Assembly: GCA_012719035.1 (NCBI GenBank) | Contig: JAAYBD010000044.1 | Location: forward strand, 34,739 to 98,738 | Length of the DNA: 64,000 bases | Reading direction: 5' to 3' | DNA from: Clostridiales bacterium | Lineage (GTDB): Bacteria; Bacillota; Clostridia; Oscillospirales; Oscillospiraceae | Shown: piece by piece, positions 52,857 through 61,802 of the stretch | How the letters are laid out: every line of letters starts with the position of its first letter | Position numbering within the stretch: the stretch's first letter is position 1 | The notes under the pieces: generated by a model | The model's database searches: none | What the model was told of the DNA's origin: nothing | Seen by the model: the letters and a program-made list of their open reading frames with translations, nothing else | Position numbers and translations under genes: made by a program

Positions 52857-54014
52857 TTATCCTCGATTTATGATATGACAGTTTTGATACCATGCCGAGA
52901 ATAGAATTGCCCCGACCGCACATAGCCCCGCACCCATCAGAAATGCCCCTGTCAGGTTACGCTCCGCTAAGGTACCAAAAGCCACATTCGTTCCGATACC
53001 TACACTATCTATAATCACGGCGTTTATGCTCAAGGCAGTTGCGCGGTTTTCGGTATGTACCTGCCTGTTTTGCAGTTCCGTTTGCAGCGGCTGAAATAAG
53101 CTGAATGAAATTCGCAATGTCAGGATTGCCGCAGCCGAAAGCCATGCACTTCCGGTAAACGCCAATACAGCGCAAGCTGCTGCGGCGACCATATAAAGCG
53201 TGATAGCCGACCGAATTACTCCAACTCTTTTTGTAAACCTTGAGGATAAGACACCGCCCAGACCGGCTATCGTGACTGCAATGTAAATATAGCCCATCGC
53301 AGAAGGGGATAGACCGCATTTCACATACTGCAGTTGATTGAGAAACACCGTAATTGTCTGATGCGTTTCATTCAAAAACGCGACACCCACAAGGAACATG
53401 AGCAGATACTTGTTCTTCAGCGTCTGCCGTAACAACGAAACAAAGTCACCCGCGCTGGAACAACTGCTCTCCTCTGGATATACCTCACTAAGCCCGACGG
53501 ACAGCAATGCTGCTATGCCATAACTTACGACAGTTAAGCAAGCGGCCAGTTTGTAATTATCACCAACTGCCACAGAAAACACAAGTGCGGCAACCAGCAG
53601 CCCTGTGGTTTGCAGGCTGTTATAAATGCCAAACACATGTTGTTTTATATCTTTTTCACAGGAGAGATAGAGAATGCTGGTATCAACGCCCGATAAGCCA
53701 GCAATTACAACGCTGAGAATCACACGCTCCAAAAGAAAAGCAGCAAAGTCATCCGCCTGCCAAAACACAATTTTTGAAGCGAAGTATAGTCCGCAGCAGA
53801 ATACCATTGTACGTTTGTAGCCAATTTTATCTGCAAGAATACCCCATGGAAGCTCTAATAACAGACATAGAGCAAGAGATATACTTTCAATAATAGTTAT
53901 CTGCAAAACAGAAATGCCCTGCGCCTGACGGTATAACATGGCAATAGGGCCATAAAACACCATGCCTTGCAAAAGTGCAATACAATACATTAAGTATATA
54001 TTTTTCTTATTCAT
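52857..54014 (-). CDS. MFS transporter, drug-efflux type (385 aa)
   Basis: Twelve likely membrane helices. MFS motif A is seen in GILADKIGYKRTMVF, and a second copy in the other half (SRFTKRVGVIRS). A Ser/Glu-rich loop (YPEESSCSSAGDFV) separates the halves. Family length. The leader holds a promoter, a tiny ORF and a terminator-like hairpin, the arrangement of inducible antibiotic-efflux genes, so the substrate may be a ribosome-targeting drug (inference). GGAAAGGA precedes the ATG. Confidence 0.87.
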   Translation of the reverse strand: MNKKNIYLMYCIALLQGMVFYGPIAMLYRQAQGISVLQITIIESISLALCLLLELPWGILADKIGYKRTMVFCCGLYFASKIVFWQADDFAAFLLERVILSVVIAGLSGVDTSILYLSCEKDIKQHVFGIYNSLQTTGLLVAALVFSVAVGDNYKLAACLTVVSYGIAALLSVGLSEVYPEESSCSSAGDFVSLLRQTLKNKYLLMFLVGVAFLNETHQTITVFLNQLQYVKCGLSPSAMGYIYIAVTIAGLGGVLSSRFTKRVGVIRSAITLYMVAAAACAVLAFTGSAWLSAAAILTLRISFSLFQPLQTELQNRQVHTENRATALSINAVIIDSVGIGTNVAFGTLAERNLTGAFLMGAGLCAVGAILFSAWYQNCHIINRG

Positions 54015-54039
54015 TTAGAAGATACAATCCTTTCCAATT

Positions 54040-54158
54040 TTAAGCACAACAAAACTGCGCTGCTATGAAAGCAGCGCAAACGTACATGATGTTGTGTTTA
54101 AATTGGACAACTCATGGATTTGCACCTACGAAAAAGTTTTGCTTATATGTTTATTATA
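54040..54158 (-). promoter_or_regulatory. Leader of the MFS gene: promoter, short ORFs and attenuator-like hairpin
   Basis: On the minus strand: TATAAT at 54153-54158 with TTTACG 18 nt upstream; TAGGTG then ATG-AGT-TGT-CCA-ATT-TAA (54098-54115, MSCPI); then ATG at 54087 opening MYVCAAFIAAQFCCA (54040-54087, no ribosome binding site); the hairpin TGCGCTGCT / AGCAGCGCA (54056-54078) followed by GTTTTGTTG. Ribosome stalling on a short ORF could change folding of this hairpin. Confidence 0.5.
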
Positions 54159-54389
54159 TAGGCTGGGAGCTATTGACGTAAAGGTGATAGCGCTAATATA
54201 TATTAAAATAAGTAGTCAGCGAAATGATGATAGCACTTTGCAAGTAATATGTCCAATTTTTTCATCATCCATAACAAACTTCTTCCTTTACTGCATTAAA
54301 AGTATACTTTCATTTATATACAGCAAAAATCGGGATGTATGCATATGAATAAAAATTCTTTAGAGTTTAAGGATATTGTATTAAACTGA

Positions 54390-54764
54390 TTAGACGTATA
54401 GGTGAATTCGCCGCACGGATTTCCGTTGCTTCCTCCCGAGTTGGGGCGGGGAAAGTACATATGTTAACCACTGACCGTCAACTGAATAATCCATTGGAAT
54501 CACCACCTGCTTTCCTTTGTGCAATGCTGCATCCGTTATCAGAGCACAGGGCAATTTGATTTGTGCGTTCACTCTATATACATACGGATGAACGCAAAAA
54601 GGGACGTCCTTTTGAAAAAACTTATATTTAAGCGGCAGTAAAAGATGCCGGCTTTGGTCATTTATATTGCTGCTTATAGAGATGTTCTTTTTATTTGCTT
54701 CCGATAATAAAGCTTCAATCCCCCTGCAGGTTTTTATCCTACCGCTCCAACTTATATATCTAAG
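54390..54764 (-). pseudogene. Start-less open frame, probable 5'-truncated gene (124 codons)
   Basis: The frame is open from a TGA at 54765-54767 to the stop at 54390. It encodes LRYISWSGRIKTCRGIEALL, then SINDQSRHLLLPLKYKFFQK-like text (exactly: ISSNINDQSRHLLLPLKYKF), DVPFCVHPYVYRVNAQIKLP, CALITDAALHKGKQVVIPMD and DGQWLTYVLSPPQLGRK. There is no ATG or TTG in its first half; only a GTG at 54572 without a ribosome binding site. It looks like a real protein end with the front lost. Family unknown. Confidence 0.5.
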
Positions 54765-54868
54765 TCAAATAATCTCTACATCAGATTTGTCTTTTCATTA
54801 ATTCCCTCATGCTTAATTTCTATTCTTAAATATAAGCCTTTTATATTCTCTTAGGTCACTGGGCATCT

Positions 54869-55609
54869 CTATCTTTCTTTTGCCGTACCAAGAACATTCT
54901 CTCCGGTAGTGTTTTCAATGTATTTATCAAGATATAAAACTTGCCATCTAAGTTTTTGGCAAACCTTATCCGCTTCTGAAACCAACTCTTCTTTATAATA
55001 AATATAGCTTTCTTCTATAAACTTCGTTCCGTTTTTTGTCGTATGAGGAAGCCGAAAATAGGCTTTTAAGTAGTCTAAATAATATATATTATCTGTATCA
55101 AGCGTGATGAAATACTTGCTGTAATCTCCCTCAGCAATGTCTTTATCCATTGCCATCATTTCAATTAACGGTTCATCAATAATGATTCTTGGATATACAG
55201 CGAGCAAACTCTCCAGTTCATATGCTCTTAATAACGCATTTCCCCACACCATAACATCGTCAATGAAGAGATTTCCAATCGTCGCTCCGCCTCTGAATAG
55301 GTAGCGGTACATTTCCAATCCTATAATCTGAATTGCGGATATCAGGGTAATCGCTGAATTAATCCTTAGCATATCCTGTTCATAATTCCCGGTTAATTTG
55401 CAAGCAATTATGATATTATCAGAAAATATTTTAACTTTACATTTAGGAAAAAGCGCTTTATTGTTAGGTATACAGGACTCTTTTGCGACCTGCAAAAGCG
55501 AATGGAGCTTATTTAGTGACTCATCTTCTTGCGATTGTATTAGGTGCGTGCCGCCTAACAAGTCAAGGTAAGCAACAAAATGTGTGGTCGTTTTGTAATG
55601 TTTACTCAA
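54869..55609 (-). CDS. Class III nucleotidyl cyclase-like protein of unknown function (246 aa)
   Basis: FVAYLDLLGGTHLI near the N-terminus and VKIFSDNIIIACKL about 50 residues later place two aspartates where class III cyclases hold their metal-binding pair. RGGATIGNLFIDDVMVWGNA and LLRAYELESLLAVYPRIIID correspond to the RxGxxxG and the N-x-x-A-R-x-E-like helix. The C-terminal 80 residues (YYLDYLKAYFRLPHTTKNGT) are extra. The fold call is my inference from motif order. Proteins of this look occur as orphan accessory genes in many bacteria; a link to defence signalling is only a possibility. TTG start 12 nt after GGAGG. Confidence 0.65.
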   Translation of the reverse strand: MSKHYKTTTHFVAYLDLLGGTHLIQSQEDESLNKLHSLLQVAKESCIPNNKALFPKCKVKIFSDNIIIACKLTGNYEQDMLRINSAITLISAIQIIGLEMYRYLFRGGATIGNLFIDDVMVWGNALLRAYELESLLAVYPRIIIDEPLIEMMAMDKDIAEGDYSKYFITLDTDNIYYLDYLKAYFRLPHTTKNGTKFIEESYIYYKEELVSEADKVCQKLRWQVLYLDKYIENTTGENVLGTAKER

Positions 55610-55885
55610 ATCTTATCTATGTCCTCCTTTCATCATAATTTGCAATCACTTTCTTCACTATGGTCAACAAACACTCAAAATCCAACTCATAAAGAAAGCA
55701 CTCTCTTAGTGACTATAACAAATATGCATCATCTTCAACTTATATAGTACAATAACTTTTGCAAAATGTTACGACTAATTTACAGCAAACCACATAAATA
55801 AAACATAGTTTATGGATAACAAGCATCAACCTACTTTTTAAAATGTAGTCCTAATAATCAACGGGAAAAGGCTGAAATTGCATTT

Positions 55886-56644
55886 TCATTTTTTGAGTAT
55901 TCTCTCTAAGTAGGCGGCATCTAACAAATTTACTGTCTCAAAATTTCCTTTATAAAACACGCCCCAGTTATTGAAAACACAAGGCAATTCCTTTGCTTTT
56001 TGCAGCGTATCCACTTGAATTAAAGATACAGGAACATCATTTGTTTCACAATACTGTTTTATCATCTCAATGTTTTGATAGACATAGGGACATTGCATAT
56101 CATAATAAATTGTCAGCTCTTGGCTTTCAATCTTTTGGGTTTTTGCATTTTGTGCGAACTTTGGTATTGTTCCGTCAAAAGAAAGTGCAAGCAATTCATA
56201 TCCATTATCGGTAGTATCAACGACTTCAAAGCCGAACTTTTTCGCAAATGATTGGTCAGTAAGCCACGATTTTTGTTTTTTTGCTCCAAGCATACAAATG
56301 CCGGATTTACCCTTTTCTTTGGCATCAGCCAAACAATACTCCATCAGCAATTTCCCATACCCTTTTCCTTTGTAACTGCCAGAAACCCATAAGCAATACA
56401 AATAATAATAGTTGTCGCCAGTAATGGGAACCCAAGCAGTTTCAAGAGGAGCATATTCAATGAAAACCGTAGCCCTTGCATTTAACTTTCTAAAGACATG
56501 ACCTTCACTTAGTCGGTCAGAAAGCCATTTCCGCTTCGCTTCAACACCCGGATGTGGCTTTTTGCTGCGGATAATGCAGCATAAATGCTCATTGATAAGG
56601 TTTTCTGCTGTTAAGTTTATAAAATCAGTATTCAAATTTTCCAT
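55886..56644 (-). CDS. yoaP: GNAT acetyltransferase with YoaP domain (252 aa)
   Basis: The N-terminal GNAT domain (about 1-160) contains the acetyl-CoA loop WVSGSYKGKGYGKLLMEYCL and IEYAPLETAWVPITGDNYYY. The C-terminal YoaP domain (about 175-250) reads LTIYYDMQCPYVYQNIEMIK, PVSLIQVDTLQKAKELPCVF and NNWGVFYKGNFETVNLLDAA. The layout and length match B. subtilis YoaP (about 251 aa), whose substrate is unknown. TTTGAGGTGG lies 5 nt before the ATG. Confidence 0.88.
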   Translation of the reverse strand: MENLNTDFINLTAENLINEHLCCIIRSKKPHPGVEAKRKWLSDRLSEGHVFRKLNARATVFIEYAPLETAWVPITGDNYYYLYCLWVSGSYKGKGYGKLLMEYCLADAKEKGKSGICMLGAKKQKSWLTDQSFAKKFGFEVVDTTDNGYELLALSFDGTIPKFAQNAKTQKIESQELTIYYDMQCPYVYQNIEMIKQYCETNDVPVSLIQVDTLQKAKELPCVFNNWGVFYKGNFETVNLLDAAYLERILKK

Positions 56645-56865
56645 TCTACCACCTCAAAACCACTCCAAATTCAAATTTGCCTTATCTGTTAGTAGGATTA
56701 TATAAATAATCTACATTACCACCATTATCTTCATATATGTTTCAAAGAATAAACATATTGAGACGTTCAATCTCTTCTACAGCCCAAAACTATTCCAATT
56801 ATCATCCTCATAATTAATTTTTAATAGTTCAATATATGATTATAACACTCCAAATTGATAAGTCC

Positions 56866-56936
56866 ATGTATTTACATATTTCTATATGCTTTACAGTAAA
56901 AAGGCTGTCACCTACTGGTGATCGCCTTAAATATTT
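56866..56936. repeat. Dispersed 75-nt repeat with hairpin, copy 2
   Basis: CCATGTATTTACATATTTCT, ATATGCTTTACAG, then AAGGCTGTCACCTACTGGTG and ATCGCCTTAAATATTTA. It resembles 51953-52030 along its whole length while the flanking DNA differs. Confidence 0.45.
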
Positions 56937-56958
56937 ATTCTTTTCATTACGAAAGAGC

Positions 56959-56999
56959 AGGAAACAGCCAGTTTAAAATGACTGGCTGTTTCCTTTTTC
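56959..56999 (+). terminator. Strong terminator without an obvious gene
   Basis: AGGAAACAGCCAGT and its exact complement (14 bp), 8-nt loop, then TTTTTCCC on the plus strand. No plus-strand gene lies upstream, so it may end a small RNA or be left from a lost gene. It also works on the minus strand (GGGAAAAAGG side). Confidence 0.7.
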
Positions 57000-57261
57000 C
57001 CATACCGTTTACCCCATCGGTTCAGATTATGTACCTGTGGGTGGTAACCAGTGCTTCTTACAGTTTTCTTGTATGCGCGCAAAAATTTAAAATTTTCTTA
57101 TCAAATTACTTTAGTTTTTCAAAATCCACTATATTAAATCGACAACACACTAAGCAGTTTTTCTATCTTTCTGTGTTTTTCCCTTTACAGTTTGCTTTTA
57201 AGTAAGAACAAGAAAAGCACTTTTACAATATATTAATATTAGGTTAAGGGAGGAAACTGAA

Positions 57262-58047
57262 TTGAAAAATATATTAGAAGTAAAAAATATTTCGAAGATA
57301 TATCAGGCCCCAAACGGAGAAGTTCCTGCCTTAAATAATGTTAATTTTAAAGTCAAGCAGGGGGAATTTGTAAGTATTGTCGGCCCCAGTGGCTGTGGAA
57401 AATCCACGCTATTATCAATAATCTCCGGTCTGGAAAATCCCACATACGGAAAAATCTATATTGAGAATGAGGAAATCAATGGAGTTTCAAGCCATATCGG
57501 GTATATGCTGCAAAATCATAATTTATTGGAATGGAGAGATATTTGGAGCAATGTAACCTTAGGTCTGGAGGTTCAAAAAAAGCTGACCAAAGAGAACTTA
57601 GATTATGTAGAGGAACTTTTAAAATTTTATGAAATAGATGAATTTAAGCATAACTATCCAAACCAATTATCAGGAGGAATGTGTCAAAGGGCAGCTCTTA
57701 TTCGAACGTTGGCGGTAAAACCTAAAATCCTGTTATTGGATGAGGCGTTTTCGGCACTTGATTATCAAACAAGGATTTCAATTGTAGATTATGTTTATAA
57801 GAAAATAAAGGAGCAATTCATAACCTGCCTTATGGTTACGCACGACATTCCAGAATCAATCAGTATGTCAGACCGCGTAATCGTACTTTCCAATAAACCA
57901 GGCACGATAAAGAAAGAGTTTGATATAAATTTTGAAATTGAGGATGATTCACCATTGGCAAGAAGAAATCATCCAAAGTTCAGCGGGTATTTTAATTTGA
58001 TATGGAAAGAGCTTGGTATCAATGAAAAAAATCAGAGCGATGACTGA
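57262..58047 (+). CDS. ABC importer ATPase, TauB/SsuB type (261 aa)
   Basis: ATP-hydrolysing subunit of a small-molecule importer: NISKIYQAPNGEVPALNNVN, Walker A GPSGCGKSTL, Q-loop IGYMLQNHNLLEWRDIWSNV, signature LSGGMCQRAAL, Walker B ILLLDEAFSALD, H-loop MVTHDIPESI. This is the nitrate/sulfonate/taurine family (also ThiZ-like for thiamin precursors). The TTG start follows AGGGAGG. The stop overlaps the next gene, showing an operon with the permease and binding protein. Confidence 0.92.
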   Translation: MKNILEVKNISKIYQAPNGEVPALNNVNFKVKQGEFVSIVGPSGCGKSTLLSIISGLENPTYGKIYIENEEINGVSSHIGYMLQNHNLLEWRDIWSNVTLGLEVQKKLTKENLDYVEELLKFYEIDEFKHNYPNQLSGGMCQRAALIRTLAVKPKILLLDEAFSALDYQTRISIVDYVYKKIKEQFITCLMVTHDIPESISMSDRVIVLSNKPGTIKKEFDINFEIEDDSPLARRNHPKFSGYFNLIWKELGINEKNQSDD

Positions 58048-58831
58048 CCGAGAACTATATTTAGCAAACCTAAAAAAAGAAAAAAGATTTGTCAGCATAC
58101 ATCGGGCAATCGTGCTATTGGTTATTATTGCAGTATGGGAGCTGCTTGCAAGATTTAATCTTATAGACAGCTTTATTATGAGCCAGCCCTCAAGAATAGC
58201 TGAAACCTTTGTCAATATGGTAAAAGAAAATTTGCTCTTGCATATTTATACGACCTGTTATGAAACTATCGTGGGTTTTGTGCTGGGAATTATCCTCGGT
58301 ATCGCTTTTGCGATTTTGCTTTGGTGGTTTGAGACTTTCGCTAAAATTTGTGATCCCTATATCGTTGTTTTAAATGCTTTACCAAAAATCGCGCTGGGGC
58401 CAATCATCATTGTTTTAGTCGGAGCCGGAACCAAAGCAATCATTTTTATGGCTTTGGCGATTTCTTTAATTGTAACGATTTTGCAAATGTACAACGGCTT
58501 TAAAAACACGAATAAAGAAAAATGTAAAATGCTTCAATCTTTCGGCGCCAACAAGTTTCAGGTTTTAACTAAAATCGTGATTCCAAGCAATATCAGCACA
58601 CTTTTCACCTCAATGAAAATTAATATCGGACTGTCTCTGGTAGGTGTTATTGCCGGCGAATTTCTCGTATCAAAGGCGGGGCTGGGTTATTTAATTGTCT
58701 ATGGCGGTCAAGTATTCAGAATGGATCTGGTTATGACAAGCGTTTTCATTCTGGCTGTTGTAGCTTCGTTCATGTATATAGCGATTTTAGTGCTGGAAAA
58801 ATGGGTTATTAAATATTTCAGTCATAATTAA
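58040..58831 (+). CDS. ABC importer permease, SsuC/TauC type (263 aa)
   Basis: Six predicted helices (HRAIVLLVIIAVWELLARFN, TIVGFVLGIILGIAFAILLW, ALGPIIIVLVGAGTKAIIFM) with the coupling-helix EAA-like loop CKMLQSFGANKFQVLTKIVI PS. The GEFLVSKAGLGYLIVYGGQV end is typical of the family. The ATG at 58040 overlaps the ATPase stop (ATGACTGA); an in-frame ATG at 58022 is an alternative. Membrane part of the importer. Confidence 0.9.
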   Translation: MTDRELYLANLKKEKRFVSIHRAIVLLVIIAVWELLARFNLIDSFIMSQPSRIAETFVNMVKENLLLHIYTTCYETIVGFVLGIILGIAFAILLWWFETFAKICDPYIVVLNALPKIALGPIIIVLVGAGTKAIIFMALAISLIVTILQMYNGFKNTNKEKCKMLQSFGANKFQVLTKIVIPSNISTLFTSMKINIGLSLVGVIAGEFLVSKAGLGYLIVYGGQVFRMDLVMTSVFILAVVASFMYIAILVLEKWVIKYFSHN

Positions 58832-58849
58832 TAAGAGAGGATTTCTTTA

Positions 58850-59848
58850 ATGAAAAAATTCATGAAAATCGTGTCAATTGTTTCTGTTCTTGCACTGATG
58901 GCTACCGTATTTACCGGCTGCCAAAAGAAAGGTGAAGTAACAACCCTGAAAGTCAGTGAGGTGACACACTCTGTTTTCTATGCACCGCAATATGTAGCAA
59001 TCAATCGGGGCTTTTTTGAAGAAGAAGGAATTGAAATCGAACTAATTAATGGCGGCGGCGCAGATAAAGTTATGACAGCCGTACTATCGGGCGGCGTTGA
59101 TATCGGCTTTGCAGGTCCCGAAGCCTCTATTTATGTTTATAACGAAGGTAAAGAAAACTACTGTCAAGTATTTGCACAGGTTACAAAACGCGACGGTTCT
59201 TTCTTAATCAGCAGGGAAAAATATGATGATTTTAAATGGGAGGACTTACAGGGCAAAGTGATTCTTCCGGGCAGAAAAGGCGGCGTTCCTTATATGACCT
59301 TACTTTATGTAATCAGCCAGAAAGGTCTTGAGCTTAACAAGGACGTTTTCTTTAACGACACTATACAATTTGATTTAATGGCAAGCTCCTTTACAAACGG
59401 AATCGGAGATTTTGTTACTGCATTCGAGCCGGTTGCCACCAGCATAGAAGAGTCCGGAAAAGGTTATATTGTAGCATCTGTCGGTGAAGAAAGCGGAGAA
59501 ATCCCGTATACGGCATATTTTGCAACAAAAGATTACATAGAAAAAAATTCTGATTTGATTGAACGTTTTACAAGGGCTTTATATAAAGGCCAGCTCTGGG
59601 TAAGAGACCATACGGCAATTGAAATTGCACATGCAATTGCGCCTTCCTTCCCTGACACCGATATAGCAATTTTAGAAAAAGTCGCTGAAAGGTATAAAAA
59701 TATTGATGCATGGTGCGATAATCCGGTATTAAAAGAAGCGTCCTTTGAAAAATTACAGACAGTTATGTCGGCAGCCGGAGAGCTGAAACAAAAAGCACCT
59801 TACGCATATGTAGTCAATAATACCTTTGCAGAAAAGGCAGTGAAATAG
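58850..59848 (+). CDS. Substrate-binding lipoprotein, NMT1/ThiY type (332 aa)
   Basis: Signal sequence with lipobox VFTGC, then the NMT1-like fold: LKVSEVTHSVFYAPQYVAIN, RGFFEEEGIEIELINGGGAD, KVMTAVLSGGVDIGFAGPEA, LPGRKGGVPYMTLLYVISQK. It delivers the ligand to the permease. Members bind sulfonates, nitrate, or thiamin precursors; FAGPEASIYV suggests an uncharged or aromatic ligand no more than weakly. GAGAGGA precedes the ATG. Last gene of the operon. Confidence 0.92.
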   Translation: MKKFMKIVSIVSVLALMATVFTGCQKKGEVTTLKVSEVTHSVFYAPQYVAINRGFFEEEGIEIELINGGGADKVMTAVLSGGVDIGFAGPEASIYVYNEGKENYCQVFAQVTKRDGSFLISREKYDDFKWEDLQGKVILPGRKGGVPYMTLLYVISQKGLELNKDVFFNDTIQFDLMASSFTNGIGDFVTAFEPVATSIEESGKGYIVASVGEESGEIPYTAYFATKDYIEKNSDLIERFTRALYKGQLWVRDHTAIEIAHAIAPSFPDTDIAILEKVAERYKNIDAWCDNPVLKEASFEKLQTVMSAAGELKQKAPYAYVVNNTFAEKAVK

Positions 59849-59980
59849 GGTAAGCCAAAAGAGCTTTACTGCCATCAAAAGACAGCGCCGCCCCCACCCA
59901 ATTCCAATACTATAGGTATCGCCGGCACTACCGCTGCCACCTTCTCTTTCAAATGAATTAACACTCAAAATGTAAATTAA

Positions 59981-60020
59981 TTTAAAGAGCTATACAGGCA
60001 AAATTGTATAGCTCTTTAAA
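59981..60020. terminator. 15-bp inverted repeat downstream of the importer operon
   Basis: TTTAAAGAGCTATAC and its exact complement around a 10-nt loop. AT-rich edges; acts as terminator for the importer and possibly also for the minus-strand side. Confidence 0.7.
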
Positions 60021-60230
60021 CTTACTCTGGTGTGCACCATTAAGAACAGCAAGCAAATTAATCACAGCGTAATGTGCTGCAAAGATTCCAACTATTATGA
60101 TACAAAAAACAATAGCTACCCCTATAATAAAAAATGAAGGTGCCGCTGTTTTTAGATATTCGAATAATTTTGATCGTTCCGGAAAGCGGCCAAGGGTAAC
60201 AACCTTTTCTACTATCGCATCCATAGTCAT
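59982..60230 (-). CDS. Possible small membrane protein or gene remnant (82 aa)
   Basis: MTMDAIVEKVVTLGRFPERS, KLFEYLKTAAPSFFIIGVAI and VFCIIIVGIFAAHYAVINLL make a plausible one- or two-helix membrane protein. The frame continues upstream (SIPEGLSSKDIQIKTIRAYV) to a TGA without a start, and the stop lies inside the hairpin at 59981-60020. No ribosome binding site is evident. Family unknown; perhaps the tail of a lost gene. Confidence 0.35.
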   Translation of the reverse strand: MTMDAIVEKVVTLGRFPERSKLFEYLKTAAPSFFIIGVAIVFCIIIVGIFAAHYAVINLLAVLNGAHQSKFKELYNFACIAL

Positions 60231-60748
60231 ATTTAATTGATTTACGTATGCTCTTATAGTCTTTATTTGGATATCTTTGCTTGATAAACCTTCTGGGATA
60301 CTTCAAGCTGCTTTTAGATGTGCGGACAATAAACCTGAGCTGTTCTAACCATGGATTGGCGGCAGGTACTTTAATTTCTATTCCAGTTCACACCCTGCTA
60401 ACGATTATCACTTATGCACTGTCTCGTGATAACCGGACCGATTTTGCCATAGAGCGGCTGGTAGCCATACCCACAATTTTGAAACTTTTGTCCCCCGGCT
60501 TCAAATATAATAATTTTATATTTATACTAAAAAGAGAGCAGATTTGGAACTTTTGGAACACCTTTCGCTGCGCTGTTTCATTTACTCCCTTTTTCTTTTT
60601 GAAGCACTTTTTAAAGCTCAGTCCACCTTGACTATAGTGTCCATGCAGTCAGCACAAATGATGAAACATCCTTTTTAGCTCTGGCTGAAATGCGAAAGGT
60701 TCCTCCCAGTCATATGGGAAGAACCTGTTCGTTTAATATAAAACTTCA
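60231..60748. other. Gene-poor stretch with an imperfect hairpin
   Basis: No supported gene on either strand. AGGTTCCTCCCA and TGGGAAGAACCT near 60697-60728 form a hairpin with one mismatch just downstream of the gene ending at 60749 and may be its terminator. Confidence 0.4.
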
Positions 60749-61802
60749 TTAACCGTGTAGATAATATCTATAAAGCCAAAAGTTTTTCAAATAATCACTG
60801 TATCCATTATCGTTTTCAGTGATGATATCTGAGGCATTAAACGTCTCTTTTACATTGTCGCTATAGTAGTCAAACGGAATGGTATAACTATAACTCTTAT
60901 CGCCCGAGTAGATGGTCAATTCCCCATCATCGATTTTGCTGATGTCTCCACCTGTGAATACTTTATCGGCATACTCGGTGCTTTGCGAATAGAACATGAC
61001 AAAGTCCTTTGGTGGTGCGATGCTGGTATCCAGCATTGTGCATATTTTTTTATTATTCTTCACGTTATCGGACCAATATGTATTGAAATCCCAATTGTCT
61101 GGCGTATATGTGGTTTTTTCGATTTGTGCGGTATTAAAGCCGATCATTCCCTGCTGGGACGCAATGGCTGTAGTCGTGTCTTTTGCCGCTTGCTTGATGT
61201 CCTCAAAAGCATAGCAGTATTTTGAATTGTAGTACACGAAAGGATCCGTTGGTATCATGCCTTTTTGAGCTGCGATTGCATTGCCTTCGGCAGCGTTGGC
61301 CATCTGACAAAGCGTATTGGTCGTTGTAACAACTTGCTGATAAACGCAGCTGAGAATATGCGCGTTATCTTCTTCATTTGTCCCGCTCGTACGGCCAAGG
61401 CTAACATTGTAGTTCAAGATATCGGCATAGGTCTGCTCTATGCTGTTTTTAATTTCGTCTGTGCTGATGTCTCCATCTATATAGCTGCTGATCGTACTTT
61501 TGAGGTTGCTGATTATCGTTGCAACTTCTGGCATTTTGCTCTCAAAACAGTTAAATACGGATGCAGGCAGCTTTGTATTATCCAAGGTTGTATCTATTGG
61601 TTTCTGCTGAGTGGCTTTGTAAGTATAAGTAAGAACGCTTGTACTTTTCGATTCCGAAGAATACACATATTCGTCTTTCTTAACATTGGATCGAGTGGTA
61701 GTATCAGTTGAGCTGTCTGACGCTAAATTTGAGTTCTTTTGTGTTTTGCCTATAGAATTAAGTGCTCGAGACGCTGCTTATGCCATTACTTAAAGAAACC
61801 AT
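60749..61802 (-). pseudogene. Hypothetical protein with an early single-base frameshift (about 350 aa)
   Basis: The N-terminus MVSLSNGISSVSST (ATG at 61802, AAAGGAG upstream; TTG at 61808 fits the spacing better) runs into a TAA at 61758-61760. Dropping one T there restores a long frame: NSIGKTQKNSNLASDSSTDT, TRSNVKKDEYVYSSESK, then NLKSTISSYIDGDISTDEIK, MANAAEGNAIAAQKGMIPTD, FYSQSTEYADKVFTGGDISK, ending NFWLYRYYLHG. Without the upstream part only a GTG at 61666 is available, with no ribosome binding site. Ser/Thr rich, no clear signal peptide; it looks like a secreted or surface appendage-type protein. Could be a sequencing error. Confidence 0.6.

Larger units (their letters stand above)
56645..57261. 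other. Intergenic region upstream of the ABC importer operon
   Basis: No gene seen. It contains the second copy of the 75-nt repeat (56866-56936) and the terminator at 56959-56999. TTGGTT... and ATTAATATTAGG near 57225 may hold the importer promoter. No TPP, FMN or other known riboswitch core was recognised. Confidence 0.45.

Noticed and set aside
52671..52904. 77-codon plus-strand frame between the Nim-like and MFS genes
   Set aside because: No ribosome binding site; it overlaps the end of the MFS gene, and the text matches no family I know. A decayed fragment cannot be excluded.
57000..57100. TPP-type riboswitch before the NMT1-type importer
   Set aside because: CTGAGA and the ACCTGAxCxGG elements are absent; CCCATCGGTTCAGATTATG is only a superficial likeness.
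60058..60306. 82-codon minus-strand frame rich in Lys, Arg and Tyr
   Set aside because: Out of frame with the more protein-like membrane frame at 59982-60230 and lacking any ribosome binding site.
60281..60631. 116-codon plus-strand frame
   Set aside because: No ribosome binding site and no recognisable domain; mixed composition typical of non-coding AT-rich DNA.
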